Made by a program: the position numbers and the translations under genes | Assembly: GCA_965116015.1 (NCBI GenBank) | Contig: OZ220477.1 | Span: forward strand, 2,046,001-2,110,000 | Reading direction: 5' to 3' | Source of the DNA: S5-327 sp965116015 | Lineage (GTDB): Bacteria; Chloroflexota; Dehalococcoidia; Lucifugimonadales; Australimonadaceae | Length of the DNA: 64,000 bases | Part shown: one piece after another, positions 37,280 to 46,522 of the stretch | How positions within the stretch are numbered: position 1 is the first letter of the stretch | Layout: every line of letters begins with the position of its first letter | Notes under the pieces: generated by a model | The model's database searches: none | Seen by the model: the letters and a program-made list of their open reading frames with translations, nothing else | What the model was told of the DNA's origin: nothing

Positions 37280-38759
37280 CGCGCTCTCCCACAGCTTGCC
37301 GTACTTGAGGGAAAAACATCACATCGCGGATAGTCCGCTGTCCTGCGATGAGCATCACCAGTCGGTCGATGCCAACGCCGAGCCCGCCTGTTGGCGGCAT
37401 GCCGTGCTCTAGTGCTGTCAAGAAGTCATCGTCGAGCCGGTCGAGATCCTCACCCTGGTAGAGTTTACGCAGCTCCTCCTGGTCCACTAGTCGCTGTCGC
37501 TGCGCGTCGGGGTCGTTCAGCTCCGTGAACGAATTGGCAATCTCCATTCCTGCCGCGAATGCTTCGAATCGTTCAGCGTAGCGCGGGTCGTTCGGGCTTG
37601 CTTTAGCGAGCGGCGACATCTCCACCGGATAGTCGACGAGGAACGTAGGCTGCACGAGCTTCGGCTCGACGAACATCCCTACGAGCTTGTCGATCAGCCT
37701 GCCTCGGCTCTCCGCATACGTTGCGGGGGCGCCGAGCTCTCGCATCCGCTTGGCAAGCGACTGCGCGTCGGGATAGTCGTCGAGGTCAACTTCGGCGTAG
37801 TTGCGCACAGCGTCGTGCAGCGATATGCGCGGCCACCGGCCCGCAAGTTGGATGACCTCGCCGCCGAACTCGACGTTCGTGGAGGCAACCGCTCCCAACG
37901 CGACCTCCGGCACGAGCTGCTCGACCAAATCCATCATGTCATTGTAGTCGGCGTATGCCTCGTACGACTCCAGCATCGTGAACTCAGGATTATGGTTCGC
38001 GTCGATTCCCTCGTTCCTGAACACGCGGCCTATTTCGTACACCTTGTCCATGCCGCCTACGATGAGGCGCTTCAGGTACAACTCGAGTGCGATGCGCAGA
38101 AACAACTGACGATCGAGCGCGATGTGCTGCGTAGCGAACGGCTGTGCCATCGCGCCTGCAGGCACGGGGACCAGCGCCGGAGTATCGACCTCCAGATAGC
38201 CACGGCGATCGAAGAACGCCCGCACGGCCGAAATCGTCCTGCTGCGCGCCCGCATCGTCTCGTGCACATCGCGGTTCGCTATCAAATCCAAGTAGCGCTG
38301 ACGGTATCGCTGTTCCACATCCCGCAGTCCGTGGAATTTCTCCGGAGGCGGGCGCAGCGCCTTTGCGAGGAATGCCAATTCCTCAGTGTCCAGCGACGCC
38401 TCGCCCACACGGGTGCGGATGAGCGTTCCGCGCGCGCCCACAAAATCGCCCAAGTCGATTCCCTCCAGCAAGGCGTACCCCTCGCCGAGCGCATCGCTGC
38501 GCAGCAGCAGCTGCAGCCGTCCAGCGGAGTCCTCGATGTCCATAAACGATGCTTTGCCCATACGGCGCATGCGCGTTACGCGCCCTGCCACCGTCGCCTT
38601 CGCCGGGGTTTCCGCCTCCGCCCGGCTCAGTGCGTCGAGGGCCTCAGCAGTCGTGTGCGTACGGTGAAAGCGGGCCGGGAAGGGGTCGATGCCTCTGCGG
38701 ACTAGCCTTTCGAGCTTTGCCCTGCGGCTCGCAAGGAGTTCGTCGCCGCGCTGCGGCAT
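37272..38759 (-). CDS. lysS: Lysyl-tRNA synthetase, class II
   Basis: 495 aa, charges tRNA-Lys. The N-terminal OB-fold anticodon domain (about 50-140: TVAGRVTRMRRMGKASFMDI) precedes the catalytic core with motif 2 VFRNEGIDANHNPEFTMLE and motif 3 GGLGVGIDRLVMLIAG. It lies 25 bp downstream of greA and overlaps serS by 8 bp, giving a greA-lysS-serS unit. greA next to lysS is a common bacterial order. Confidence 0.97.
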   Translation of the reverse strand: MPQRGDELLASRRAKLERLVRRGIDPFPARFHRTHTTAEALDALSRAEAETPAKATVAGRVTRMRRMGKASFMDIEDSAGRLQLLLRSDALGEGYALLEGIDLGDFVGARGTLIRTRVGEASLDTEELAFLAKALRPPPEKFHGLRDVEQRYRQRYLDLIANRDVHETMRARSRTISAVRAFFDRRGYLEVDTPALVPVPAGAMAQPFATQHIALDRQLFLRIALELYLKRLIVGGMDKVYEIGRVFRNEGIDANHNPEFTMLESYEAYADYNDMMDLVEQLVPEVALGAVASTNVEFGGEVIQLAGRWPRISLHDAVRNYAEVDLDDYPDAQSLAKRMRELGAPATYAESRGRLIDKLVGMFVEPKLVQPTFLVDYPVEMSPLAKASPNDPRYAERFEAFAAGMEIANSFTELNDPDAQRQRLVDQEELRKLYQGEDLDRLDDDFLTALEHGMPPTGGLGVGIDRLVMLIAGQRTIRDVMFFPQVRQAVGERDA

Positions 38760-38784
38760 CCTGTCCTCCGTTGGCGGGATATCC

Positions 38785-39264
38785 CTAACGGACCGAGATA
38801 ATCTTCATGGAGTGGGCGCCGCCCGGCGTGTCGAAATTGACAGTGTCACCGGCTTTGCGTCCTAGCAAGGCGCGCCCCAAGGGAGACTCGTTGGAGATGC
38901 GGCCGGCGGAAGGGGAAGCCTCTGTTCTTCCGACGATGGTGTACGTGTCTGCCTTTTTCCCGGAACGCGCCTGCACACGGACGATGGAGCCGAGCTCGAC
39001 AACATCCGATTTCGCGCTCCGTCGGGAGTGGTCGGGGATGATCACCGCGTTCTGAATCATCAGCTCGAGCTCCTGGATGCGCCCCTCGACGAACGCTTGC
39101 TCATTCTTCGCCTCCTCATACTCGGCGTTCTCGAGCTCGCCAACCTCCTTGGCGTCCTGAATGCGTTCGGCGACTTCGAGTCGCCTGACGCTCCGGAGTT
39201 GGTCAAGCTCCGCCTCTAGATCGCGCAAGCCTTCTGTGGTCAGGTAGGTGTCGTTCGACGTCAT
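38785..39264 (-). CDS. greA: Transcription elongation factor GreA
   Basis: Stimulates RNA polymerase to cut back stalled transcripts. The 159-aa protein has the N-terminal coiled coil (LTTEGLRDLEAELDQLRSV, with acidic tip residues in EVGELENAEYEEAKNEQ) and the FKBP-like C-terminal half ending ESPLGRALLGRKAGDTVNF. The acidic tip needed for cleavage is intact. First gene of the greA-lysS-serS block. Confidence 0.96.
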   Translation of the reverse strand: MTSNDTYLTTEGLRDLEAELDQLRSVRRLEVAERIQDAKEVGELENAEYEEAKNEQAFVEGRIQELELMIQNAVIIPDHSRRSAKSDVVELGSIVRVQARSGKKADTYTIVGRTEASPSAGRISNESPLGRALLGRKAGDTVNFDTPGGAHSMKIISVR

Positions 39265-39605
39265 TTTGGCTACCTCGCGCAGGCGCCCTTGTAGAGTGCG
39301 GTCTAGAGAAGGAGGGCTGCTGGCTCCCGACCATCCCCCGCTGGGTAGTCGAAGAGAGGAAGCTCCTCGTAGCCTGAGAGCTTATGCCGCGCTCCGGCGA
39401 TTCGTCCGCCAAGCTCGGCGTTAATGCTACCTCGGCTAACCCCGCCAAGTAAAGATGACCTCTCCTCGCGTTCTGCCTCGGCATTCTGTTTATAGGTGAG
39501 AAGGGCAAGATACAGAGCGCCAAATCCGCTTGAATTGATTCCGAATAAGCATTGAGCTTTATTTTGTATTACTTCTAGACTTCCGCCTGAAGAAAAGGGC
39601 GCAGG
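39265..39605. other. Spacer between greA and rsmD, A+T-richer, unassigned
   Basis: These 341 bp separate divergent genes and must hold promoters for both. Bases 39480-39590 are clearly A+T-richer than the rest of the window. A minus-strand frame (39623-39303, 106 codons, ending KLSGYEELPLFDYPAGDG...) has natural-looking composition but no family I know; it may be a remnant of inserted DNA. Confidence 0.3.
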
Positions 39606-39632
39606 ATGTTGAACTGTCGCCACGGGAGCTCA

Positions 39633-40193
39633 GTGCTGCGTGTTACGGGCGGCATCGCTAAGGGAATCACCCTCCACTCGCCAGTTTCCCCTGGCGTCAG
39701 GCCCACGACTGACCGGGTGCGAACTGCTCTGTTCAACATCCTGTCTCGCTACGGCATTGAGGGTGTCCGTGTCGTCGACCTGTTCGCAGGCACTGGATCC
39801 CTTGGGATAGAGGCGCTCAGCAGAGGCGCTGATTACGCAGAGTTCGTCGAGGCGAACGAAAGGCAAGCAGCAGTGATACGGGCGAACCTCAAGGCCACCG
39901 GCTTTACCGCGAGAGCGAGCGTCTTCATCGATAGCGCCGAGCGCGCTGTCGGGCATCTCGCTCCCTGCGGTCTGGTGCTCATGGACCCCCCTTACGCCCA
40001 ACCATTCCCCGCCGGGCTCATCGCGCAGATCGGCGAGGCAGAAATTCTCGGCGACAGCGGCATCCTCGTTTGCGGCCACGCGGCTCGCAAGCCTGCCGAC
40101 GACGTGTGCGGGCTACTTGTGAAATGGGACGACCGGCGCTATGGCGACTCCGCTCTTGCGTTCTACAGTCGTTCCAGGGAGTTGGCGCAGTGA
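39633..40193 (+). CDS. rsmD: 16S rRNA (guanine966-N2)-methyltransferase RsmD
   Basis: Methylates G966 of 16S rRNA. Motifs: RPTTDRVRTALFNIL at the start, SAM site VVDLFAGTGSLGIEALSRGA, and catalytic MDPPYAQP. Start GTG 39633 (LRVTGG) matches the family N-terminus and has GGGAG 5 bp ahead; ATG 39606 is an in-frame alternative adding nine residues. It overlaps coaD by 4 bp (GTGA), the common rsmD-coaD pair. Confidence 0.94.
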   Translation: MLRVTGGIAKGITLHSPVSPGVRPTTDRVRTALFNILSRYGIEGVRVVDLFAGTGSLGIEALSRGADYAEFVEANERQAAVIRANLKATGFTARASVFIDSAERAVGHLAPCGLVLMDPPYAQPFPAGLIAQIGEAEILGDSGILVCGHAARKPADDVCGLLVKWDDRRYGDSALAFYSRSRELAQ

Positions 40194-40666
40194 CAACCGC
40201 CATCTACCCGGGACGTTTCGATCCCGCCACGGCTGGGCACCTCGACATCGTTCGCCGCGCCGCTCGTCTCTTTGACCGCGTTGTTGTCGCCGTCTTTGAG
40301 GCTCCCGAGAAGCAGACAACGTTCTCGGCCGCCGAGCGCGTTGATCTTCTCAGGGAAGCCATCGGCGACGCCACAGATGTAGTAGTGAAGAGCTTCAGCG
40401 GGCTCGTCGTCGACTACGCTCGCTCCCAGCAAGCCGCTGTCATCGTGCGCGGCATTCGCATGAACGCTGATTTCGAATATGAGTTCGAAATGGCTCTTAT
40501 GAACCGAAAGCTAGCCTCAGACCTGGATGTCGTTTGTCTTATGACCGACATTCAGTACCAGTTCGTACGGGCAAGCTTGCTCAAGGAGGTAGCCCGGCTG
40601 GGCGGCGATGTCAGCGGGCTTGCGCCCGATAACGTCATCGCTGCCCTCAAGACCAAGTTCGGGTAG
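40190..40666 (+). CDS. coaD: Phosphopantetheine adenylyltransferase
   Basis: Fourth step of coenzyme A synthesis, ATP plus 4'-phosphopantetheine to dephospho-CoA. 158 aa: nucleotide site YPGRFDPATAGHLDIVRRA with the TxGH motif, RGIRMNADFEYEFEMALMNR, and the C-terminal ASLLKEVARLGGDVSGL. Arg replaces the usual Ser in G-S-F-D-P. Start GTG 40190 overlaps the rsmD stop, so translation is coupled. Confidence 0.95.
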   Translation: MTTAIYPGRFDPATAGHLDIVRRAARLFDRVVVAVFEAPEKQTTFSAAERVDLLREAIGDATDVVVKSFSGLVVDYARSQQAAVIVRGIRMNADFEYEFEMALMNRKLASDLDVVCLMTDIQYQFVRASLLKEVARLGGDVSGLAPDNVIAALKTKFG

Positions 40667-40741
40667 GAAGGCCCCTGGGACCAATCCCAACTCTCCCGGG
40701 GCAACGCGCAATTCGCAAGAAGCGCAGAAGGAGAGACAGTC

Positions 40742-41263
40742 ATGGAAATCGTGGAATTGATCGACAGGCTGGAAGCGATGGCTGCCCAGGCGCGAAAGAT
40801 GCCTATCACGGGGCGCCCCATGGTCGACGCTGAGCGTGTCGGCGAAATCGTTGGGCAGATGCGCGCCTCGGTTCCGCGCAATCTCCAGAGCGCCGACGAG
40901 GTCCTCCAGCGGCGCGAGGCGATCGTGAACCAGACGATGCTCGACGCCCGCCGCATCCGCGCCACCGCCGAGAACGACGCTCGCCTTCTCGTCGAAGGCC
41001 ATGGTCTCGTCAAGGCTGCGCAGGAGCGCTCCGAATCCCTCGTCGAGGAGGCCACCCAGAAGGGACAGCGCATCATCGCCCTTGCTGAACAGGAGGCGCG
41101 GCGCCGCCGCGAGGGCGCTGACCGCTACAGCCAGGAGACGCTTGCTAAGCTCGAAGAGCAGACGCTCGCCGCTCTCAACACGATCCGCGCTGGACAGCGC
41201 GTACTCGGCCCCTCACTTGTCGACCTCGACCAGGACTCCCAGCCAGTCGGTTCTCGCAACTAG
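40742..41263 (+). CDS. Coiled-coil protein of unknown function
   Basis: 173 aa, no membrane segment. From about residue 50 to 150 it is a near-continuous charged helix (AEVLQRREAIVNQ-like, LARLLVEGHGLVKAAQERSE-type spacing) as in DivIVA, ATP-synthase b or SMC-like stalks, but I can name no family. Start ATG 40742 has AGGAGA just upstream. Position after rsmD-coaD (76-bp gap) suggests shared transcription. A scaffold role is only a guess from the coiled coil. Confidence 0.75.
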   Translation: MEIVELIDRLEAMAAQARKMPITGRPMVDAERVGEIVGQMRASVPRNLQSADEVLQRREAIVNQTMLDARRIRATAENDARLLVEGHGLVKAAQERSESLVEEATQKGQRIIALAEQEARRRREGADRYSQETLAKLEEQTLAALNTIRAGQRVLGPSLVDLDQDSQPVGSRN

Positions 41264-41316
41264 GACTTCCCGAGAGAGTCAGTTCGGCAAGGGGCGGCGA
41301 ACTAATGCTGTGCACG

Positions 41317-41349
41317 GTCCCTCTTCTCCGAGGACGGGAGAGGAGGGAC
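41317..41349 (+). terminator. Strong hairpin after the coiled-coil gene
   Basis: 13-bp stem (41317-41329 with 41337-41349, one T-G pair) and 7-nt loop, 54 bp after the stop. No T-run follows. The rest of the 322-bp gap (41264-41585) shows only the GGAGG of the next gene. Confidence 0.55.
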
Positions 41350-41585
41350 TGCGCGCAAACGCAACAGGGTTATAGGGACCCAGCGAACAGCCTGCTACCC
41401 CGCCCTCGATAGCGTATCGACCTTGGGCGAGGCTCTTCCAGCGCAGGCAGGTCCGCTGGCGGCCCGGATTCCGCACGTAAAAGCGGAGTATTGCTCGCAG
41501 AGTGGCGTCCGCCGGCGCAACCTCGTGGAATGGCTGCGCTAGAGAGGGCGATATACTCTCCTCGCATATCCTGCGGAGGTTGCGC

Positions 41586-42953
41586 ATGTCCGCTACCCAA
41601 GCTCTTGCCGACTTCATCGTTCGCGCCGACGAACTACCCGACTGGGTCCTCCACGAGGCGAAACGGACCCTCATCAACATGCTTGGCGTTTCCCTCTCAG
41701 CCGCTTCCGCTAAGGGAAGCCAGTCCCTCATAGCGTGGGCGCGCGACGAGGGAGCTGCTCCCAAGGCAGCCGTTGTTGGCTCGACGCTGCGCACTAGCGC
41801 GTTCAACGCTGCACTGGTCAACGCCTTCCTTGCCCACCTGCAAGACTACGACGACACCCATTTCCCCACTGTTCTCCACCCCACCGCCCCTGTTTGGCCC
41901 GCCGCTCTTGCCGCCGCAGAGGAGTTCGGCGCCTCCGGCAGAGACGCCCTCATTGCGTTCGCTCTTGGCGCCGAGGCCGCGTGTCGGGTCGCGATGTCCG
42001 TCCATCCGTGGCATTACGACATGGGATGGCATATCACTGGCACTGCTGGCGTCTTCGGCGCCGCCGCAGCCGTCGGCCGCATCCTCCGCCTCGATGCCGC
42101 CGCGATGAATATGGCCATTGGTCAGGCCGGCACCTACGCTGCGGGCGTGCGCGAGGTCTTCGGCTCGCACTCCAAACCTATGCATGCTGCGCGCGCCGCC
42201 AGCAACGGGCTCCAGGCGGCTTACCTCGCTAGGCGCGGCTTCACTGGCGCCGACGACATCCTCGGCGGCAGGCGTGGCTTCTGGCAGGTGCTCTCTCCCA
42301 ATGGCCACAGCGAACGCGCGCTCCTCGACCGCCTCGGCGACCACTGGGAGATTAGGAACAACGGACTCAAACCCTATGCCAATGGCGTAGTCTCTCATCC
42401 GATTCAAGACGCCGTCATCGCCCTCCGCAATCAGTGCTCCCTGAAGCCGGGCGATGTCGCTGAGATTAATGCCCGCGTCCACCCCCTTGTGCTCGAGCTT
42501 ATGAATCGTCCCGAGCCTCGGCGTGGGCTCGAAGGCAAATTCTCCTTTCAGCACTGCGCCGCCGCCGCGCTCGTCGATGGCGCCGGGCACGACGCTCAGT
42601 TCTCCGACGCCAAGGTAGCCGATCCCGTTATTGCGGCTGTGCGCGCCAAGGTTCAAGCAACCGTCGACGACACGCTCCGGGAGGACGAGGTCAGCCTCTC
42701 AATCAAGCTCGCTGATGGCAGGACGCTCTCCACATACGTTGAGCACGCCACGGGCTCGCCTGAGAATCCCATGACCGATGCCGCACTCGAGGCAAAGTAC
42801 CGCAACCTCGCCGGCGAAGCTCTCCCTAATGCCCAAGTGGAAGATCTCCTCGGCGCCGTGTGGGGACTCGACAAGGCCGCCGACGTGAGCGCTGTCGCCC
42901 GCTTGATGGCGACTTCCTCACCCGCACAGGCGCAGGAGACGATGGGCCGATGA
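41586..42953 (+). CDS. MmgE/PrpD-family protein
   Basis: 455 aa of the 2-methylcitrate dehydratase fold. Matching segments: LINMLGVSLSAA, NAALVNAFLAHLQDYDDTHF near 75, HPTAPVWPAALAAAEE, and the KPMHAARAASNGLQAAYLA core. True PrpD dehydrates 2-methylcitrate; many relatives, including iminodisuccinate epimerase-type and itaconate-related proteins, act on other small acids. No prpB or prpC is adjacent, so propionate use is not supported. Start ATG 41586 follows GGAGG. It overlaps the AlaX gene by 4 bp (ATGA). Confidence 0.88.
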   Translation: MSATQALADFIVRADELPDWVLHEAKRTLINMLGVSLSAASAKGSQSLIAWARDEGAAPKAAVVGSTLRTSAFNAALVNAFLAHLQDYDDTHFPTVLHPTAPVWPAALAAAEEFGASGRDALIAFALGAEAACRVAMSVHPWHYDMGWHITGTAGVFGAAAAVGRILRLDAAAMNMAIGQAGTYAAGVREVFGSHSKPMHAARAASNGLQAAYLARRGFTGADDILGGRRGFWQVLSPNGHSERALLDRLGDHWEIRNNGLKPYANGVVSHPIQDAVIALRNQCSLKPGDVAEINARVHPLVLELMNRPEPRRGLEGKFSFQHCAAAALVDGAGHDAQFSDAKVADPVIAAVRAKVQATVDDTLREDEVSLSIKLADGRTLSTYVEHATGSPENPMTDAALEAKYRNLAGEALPNAQVEDLLGAVWGLDKAADVSAVARLMATSSPAQAQETMGR

Positions 42954-43663
42954 CGCATCCCATCTTCCACTACGATGCCTACAAGCGACAGTTCGAGGCG
43001 CGCGTTGCCGCTGTCGATGGCGAACTTGTCGCTCTCGATCGCACTGCATTCTTCCCGGGTGGCGGCGGCCAGCCGGGCGACACCGGAACGTTGATGACCA
43101 ACGCTGGCGTGTTCGCCGTTGCCGCAGTGAAGCGGCGCGACGGCGACATCTGGCACGTTGTGGAGGGCGGCGCAGTCGAGCTAGGAGCCGAGGTGGGCGG
43201 CGAGATTGATTGGGGCAACCGACACAAACTTATGCGCACTCACACGGCCCTTCACATCCTGTGCGGCGTTATCTGGCGCGACTTCGGCGCCTGTGTGACC
43301 GGCAGCAATATGACGCCCCTCGCCGCGCGAATGGACTTCGAACTCGAGCAGATGAGCGCCGACTTCGCGGAGCGCGTCGAGCAGCTCGCCAACGCCGAGG
43401 TTGCCAAAGCGCGCTCCATCAGCGTTCGCTTCCTTCCTCGCGACGAAGCGCTTGCCCATCCCGATCTCATCCGCACCAAGATTAATCTCCTTCCCGAGGG
43501 TATCGCTGAGGTGCGCGTCGTCGACATCGATGGGCTTGACGTGCAGGCCGACGGCGGCACGCATGTCGCCACCACAGCCGAGGTTGGACGCATCCGCGTC
43601 ACCGGCCACGAGAGCAAGGGCCGCATTAACAAACGCCTCCGCATCGTTGTGGAGGACGCCTGA
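42950..43663 (+). CDS. AlaX-type alanyl-tRNA editing protein
   Basis: Free-standing editing domain related to AlaRS; hydrolyses Ser- or Gly-tRNA-Ala in trans. 237 aa: FFPGGGGQPGDTGTL, zinc motif HTALHIL, and GGTHVATTAEVG. The Cys that usually precedes GGTH is Asp here (QADGGTHV); I am not sure how common that is. Translation is coupled to the PrpD-family gene. A link between the two roles is not obvious; such genes may also act on amino acid derivatives. Confidence 0.88.
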   Translation: MTHPIFHYDAYKRQFEARVAAVDGELVALDRTAFFPGGGGQPGDTGTLMTNAGVFAVAAVKRRDGDIWHVVEGGAVELGAEVGGEIDWGNRHKLMRTHTALHILCGVIWRDFGACVTGSNMTPLAARMDFELEQMSADFAERVEQLANAEVAKARSISVRFLPRDEALAHPDLIRTKINLLPEGIAEVRVVDIDGLDVQADGGTHVATTAEVGRIRVTGHESKGRINKRLRIVVEDA

Positions 43664-43775
43664 TTCGCCTCAGCTGAAACGCGGCGGTCCAGCCCACGCG
43701 CTGAGCACGCGCAACTCGCGGGCGGTAATCGGGAGCGCCGCCACGCCCCTGTGCGCATACAGGTAATTGCACACT

Positions 43776-44720
43776 ATGCCGTCCAGTCCCGCAGTACTCT
43801 ACCTTTGGCTCGGCGCAGGCGTAGTCAGCGTCTCTTTCGCTTCCATCTTCATCAGACTTGCCGACGCCGATCCGCTGGCGGTCTCCGCTTACCGTATGAC
43901 CATCGCCGCTGTCATCGTCGCCGTTCCTTCCCTTCTTTTCTCCCGCGGCGAGCTCATCGCTGTCCGTTCGCGCGACTTCCCTGCGCTCGCCGCCTCCGGC
44001 TTTTTCCTCGCGGCGCACACTGCGCTTTGGATAGCATCGCTATCGCACACGTCGGTCGCTAGCTCCACACTGCTTGTAACCACCACGCCTGTCTTCGTCG
44101 CAGCAACTGCGCATCTCGTCGCCCGCGACCACGTTCGGCGGATCACAGCGCTCGCTGTCGCCGTCAGCGTGGCAGGGGGCGTCATCCTCGCCGCTGGCGA
44201 CTGGACGAACGGAAACCGACGCCTCTTTGGCGATGGACTAGCTCTTGCCGGCGCAGTCGCGGTTGCCGGCTACATCCTCGTTGGGCGGCGCGTCCGCGCG
44301 AGGATCGCCAACCTCCCTTACGTAACCGTTGTCTACACGATCAGCGCGGCGCTCCTCGTCGCCTTCGCTGTTGCGAGCGGCACTCCACTGTGGAGGCTTG
44401 CTCCTGAAACGTACTTCTGGGCAGCGGCGGCCGCACTCGTCCCGCAGGCCATAGGGCGCTCGCTCATCAACTGGTCGCTTGCCTACTGGCCAGTCACGAA
44501 CGTTGCGTTGGCGGTGCGCGCCGAGCCCATCATCGCCACCGCCATCGCGGTCCCCGTGCTTGGCGAGGTCCCGTCTTGGACTATCATACCTGGCGGGCGG
44601 GCTTCTTTTGCTTGGCGTCTACCTCGCTATTCGCAGCGAGCACGCCGCATGAGGCATCCGTCCGGCGCGGAGGCACACTGTCGCTCTGCCATTCTCGGGG
44701 AGGCGGGACCTCCCACCTAA
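43776..44720 (+). CDS. EamA (DMT) exporter with frameshifted 3' end
   Basis: Drug/metabolite transporter family, 10 helices expected. Two EamA repeats are seen (LGAGVVSVSFASIFIRLADA from the start; repeat 2 from about 150). The conserved end should continue GEVPSWTIIPGG-LLLLGVYLAIRSEHAA. Instead, after a tandem CGGGCGGGC (44594-44602) the frame shifts and reads an unrelated basic tail to 44720. Removing 4 bp restores GLLLLGVYLAIRSEHAA with TGA at 44650-44652. So this copy lost its last helix by a 4-bp duplication, or the consensus has an error. Start ATG 43776 is chosen; TTG 43767 is also possible. Confidence 0.82.
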   Translation: MPSSPAVLYLWLGAGVVSVSFASIFIRLADADPLAVSAYRMTIAAVIVAVPSLLFSRGELIAVRSRDFPALAASGFFLAAHTALWIASLSHTSVASSTLLVTTTPVFVAATAHLVARDHVRRITALAVAVSVAGGVILAAGDWTNGNRRLFGDGLALAGAVAVAGYILVGRRVRARIANLPYVTVVYTISAALLVAFAVASGTPLWRLAPETYFWAAAAALVPQAIGRSLINWSLAYWPVTNVALAVRAEPIIATAIAVPVLGEVPSWTIIPGGRASFAWRLPRYSQRARRMRHPSGAEAHCRSAILGEAGPPT

Positions 44721-44728
44721 GGATGGTC

Positions 44729-46522
44729 TTATGCCTCGTAAGGAACGACGCGAACCTCCCCGCCCTCAGCGATAACTAGGACACGTTCGCCGGTTGCCTC
44801 AGCAATCCGCGCTTCGACGACGTCCAGCTCGGCTTCAGGGATGCTGGAGGACGCCGCTGAGCTTTCGGCGGCGCGCCACCAACGAACTCCGTAGCCAAGT
44901 CGTGTTTCCAGTTGCCGCGCCATGTCGCTGCCAGTCGCTACGACAACAATGCTCTTGCGGCGCACTGGAACGGCGAAACGGGAGGGCTCTTCGTCGGTGG
45001 CGTTCCTATCCTGTCGCAGGGTGAGCCAGTGATAGATTCCCAACACGCCCATCGTCAGCAGTGCGCCGATTGCCCACTTGCTCTCGTGCAGCGTCTCGGC
45101 CCCGAACTCGCCTTCCAGCAGATCGCGCAGCAGGATGAACAGCAGCGCGCTCAGGTTCCCCAACACTAGCAGCATCGTAACGCCTGCTACCGCATAGAGA
45201 TATGTGCGGCGCGACTGCGAACCACGTTCTTCGTCGGAATGAGCTAATGCGGCGAGCTGCAGCACGCGCCAGTAGCGTCCCCACGCCAAGCCGCCCACGA
45301 GCGCTAGTGAAACTCCCCAGGCGAAAGGCTCCTTCCACCATCCCTGCCCCCCAAGCGTGGCGGATGGTTGCGGGGTGAGAATGCCAATGGCTGTTCCCAA
45401 CAGGATCACGAGCCCGCTTGCAAGCGTCGCCACGCCTATACCTGTCATAAGGTAGCGGTAAACTCGCCGTGCCGCCGATTGCCCTCCTGCGAGCGCCGCC
45501 TGCTCTTTCCCGATCACCGCTGCATGGTTGCCCCAGAGTGCGATGCCTAGCGTAAGCCCTGTAAGCGAGCTCGACAGGAACTGGAAGTGCGTCGCCGCCG
45601 CCGGTGTTCCCGGAGTGTCGAGCGCCCACGTCAGAACATTCGCCGCGATGCTCAGAGCGGCCGCCACCGCGATCGCGCCGCCAATTGCCGCGAACGAATA
45701 CAGGTAGATGTGCCGCAGTTCGGACGGGCCGTCGGCGTTGGCGATCCGCAGCCAGTGCCATCCCCACCATGCGCCGCCCACGACAATCAGGCTTGCGCCC
45801 TCCCTGGTTTCCGTGCTCCACAGCGTAGACCAGCCCCGCGAGAGCAGCGTAGTCCCGGCCACGGCATCGTACGCAGCGCCGAGAGTGGCTGTTAGCGCCA
45901 TTGCTGCGCCTACTCCCGCCATCGCCAACCCGTACGCGGCCGTGATGTATATATAGAAACGGCGCGTGAGCCTGGCCGTTTCTGTTGGCTGCCCTTCCCG
46001 AGTCTCGCTGCGCCAGTGGAATGCCCATACCACGCTCATTACCAGGGGCAGCGCCAACTGCGAGAGATTGAAGCCGCGCGTCAGTAGGCTGGTCAGCGCT
46101 TCCGTCAGGCTTCCTGCGCCGAATGCTGCCGCGCCTCCGAGCGCCAAGTAGATGTACAGCTTGCGGACCAACGCTCCAGCCTCTGCCGGGTGCTCTCGCA
46201 CTGACCGCTGCGCCAAGGCCCACAGGTACAGCCACGCCGGAGTTCCCACTAGCGTCAGTGCGAGGGCGAGGGCGAGCTCTGTCTCGCCTCCGGCGATGAT
46301 GCGTTCGTCCAGTAGTCCGCCCAGGAGCAGCGTCGCGCCGGAGGCGGCGATGCCGAGGGCCACGATGCCGAGCAGGTAGTAGTACAGCTGCTTCAGGAAG
46401 CCGATGCCGGGCTCTGCGTCTGCTCTGTCGCTCGCGCGTCGAAATAACGCTACGATGGCAACGACGGCGCCAATCCCAAGGGTCAGCGGAACAACGGCGA
46501 AGAATAGATCGCCAGGGCTCAT
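44729..46522 (-). CDS. Multi-pass membrane protein with repeated DUF5671-like units
   Basis: 597 aa, about 15 membrane helices. A motif recurs: (Y/F)YYLLGIVALG, LYIYLALGGAAAFGAG, FYIYITAAYGLAMAGVG, IYLYSFAAIGGAIAVAA, VYRYLMTGIGVATLASG and TYLYAVAGVTMLLVLG, each preceded by an R-K/R pair and followed about 70 residues later by a Trp-rich segment (W(G/H)WHW). This matches DUF5671, a family without known role. The C-terminal 100 residues are soluble (SIVVVATGSDMARQLE...). It overlaps the upstream gene by 4 bp. Confidence 0.78.
   Translation of the reverse strand: MSPGDLFFAVVPLTLGIGAVVAIVALFRRASDRADAEPGIGFLKQLYYYLLGIVALGIAASGATLLLGGLLDERIIAGGETELALALALTLVGTPAWLYLWALAQRSVREHPAEAGALVRKLYIYLALGGAAAFGAGSLTEALTSLLTRGFNLSQLALPLVMSVVWAFHWRSETREGQPTETARLTRRFYIYITAAYGLAMAGVGAAMALTATLGAAYDAVAGTTLLSRGWSTLWSTETREGASLIVVGGAWWGWHWLRIANADGPSELRHIYLYSFAAIGGAIAVAAALSIAANVLTWALDTPGTPAAATHFQFLSSSLTGLTLGIALWGNHAAVIGKEQAALAGGQSAARRVYRYLMTGIGVATLASGLVILLGTAIGILTPQPSATLGGQGWWKEPFAWGVSLALVGGLAWGRYWRVLQLAALAHSDEERGSQSRRTYLYAVAGVTMLLVLGNLSALLFILLRDLLEGEFGAETLHESKWAIGALLTMGVLGIYHWLTLRQDRNATDEEPSRFAVPVRRKSIVVVATGSDMARQLETRLGYGVRWWRAAESSAASSSIPEAELDVVEARIAEATGERVLVIAEGGEVRVVPYEA

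Noticed and set aside
44434..44720. Basic C-terminal tail of the EamA protein as a real extension
   Set aside because: The expected family ending is present one frame over, directly after a 4-bp duplication.
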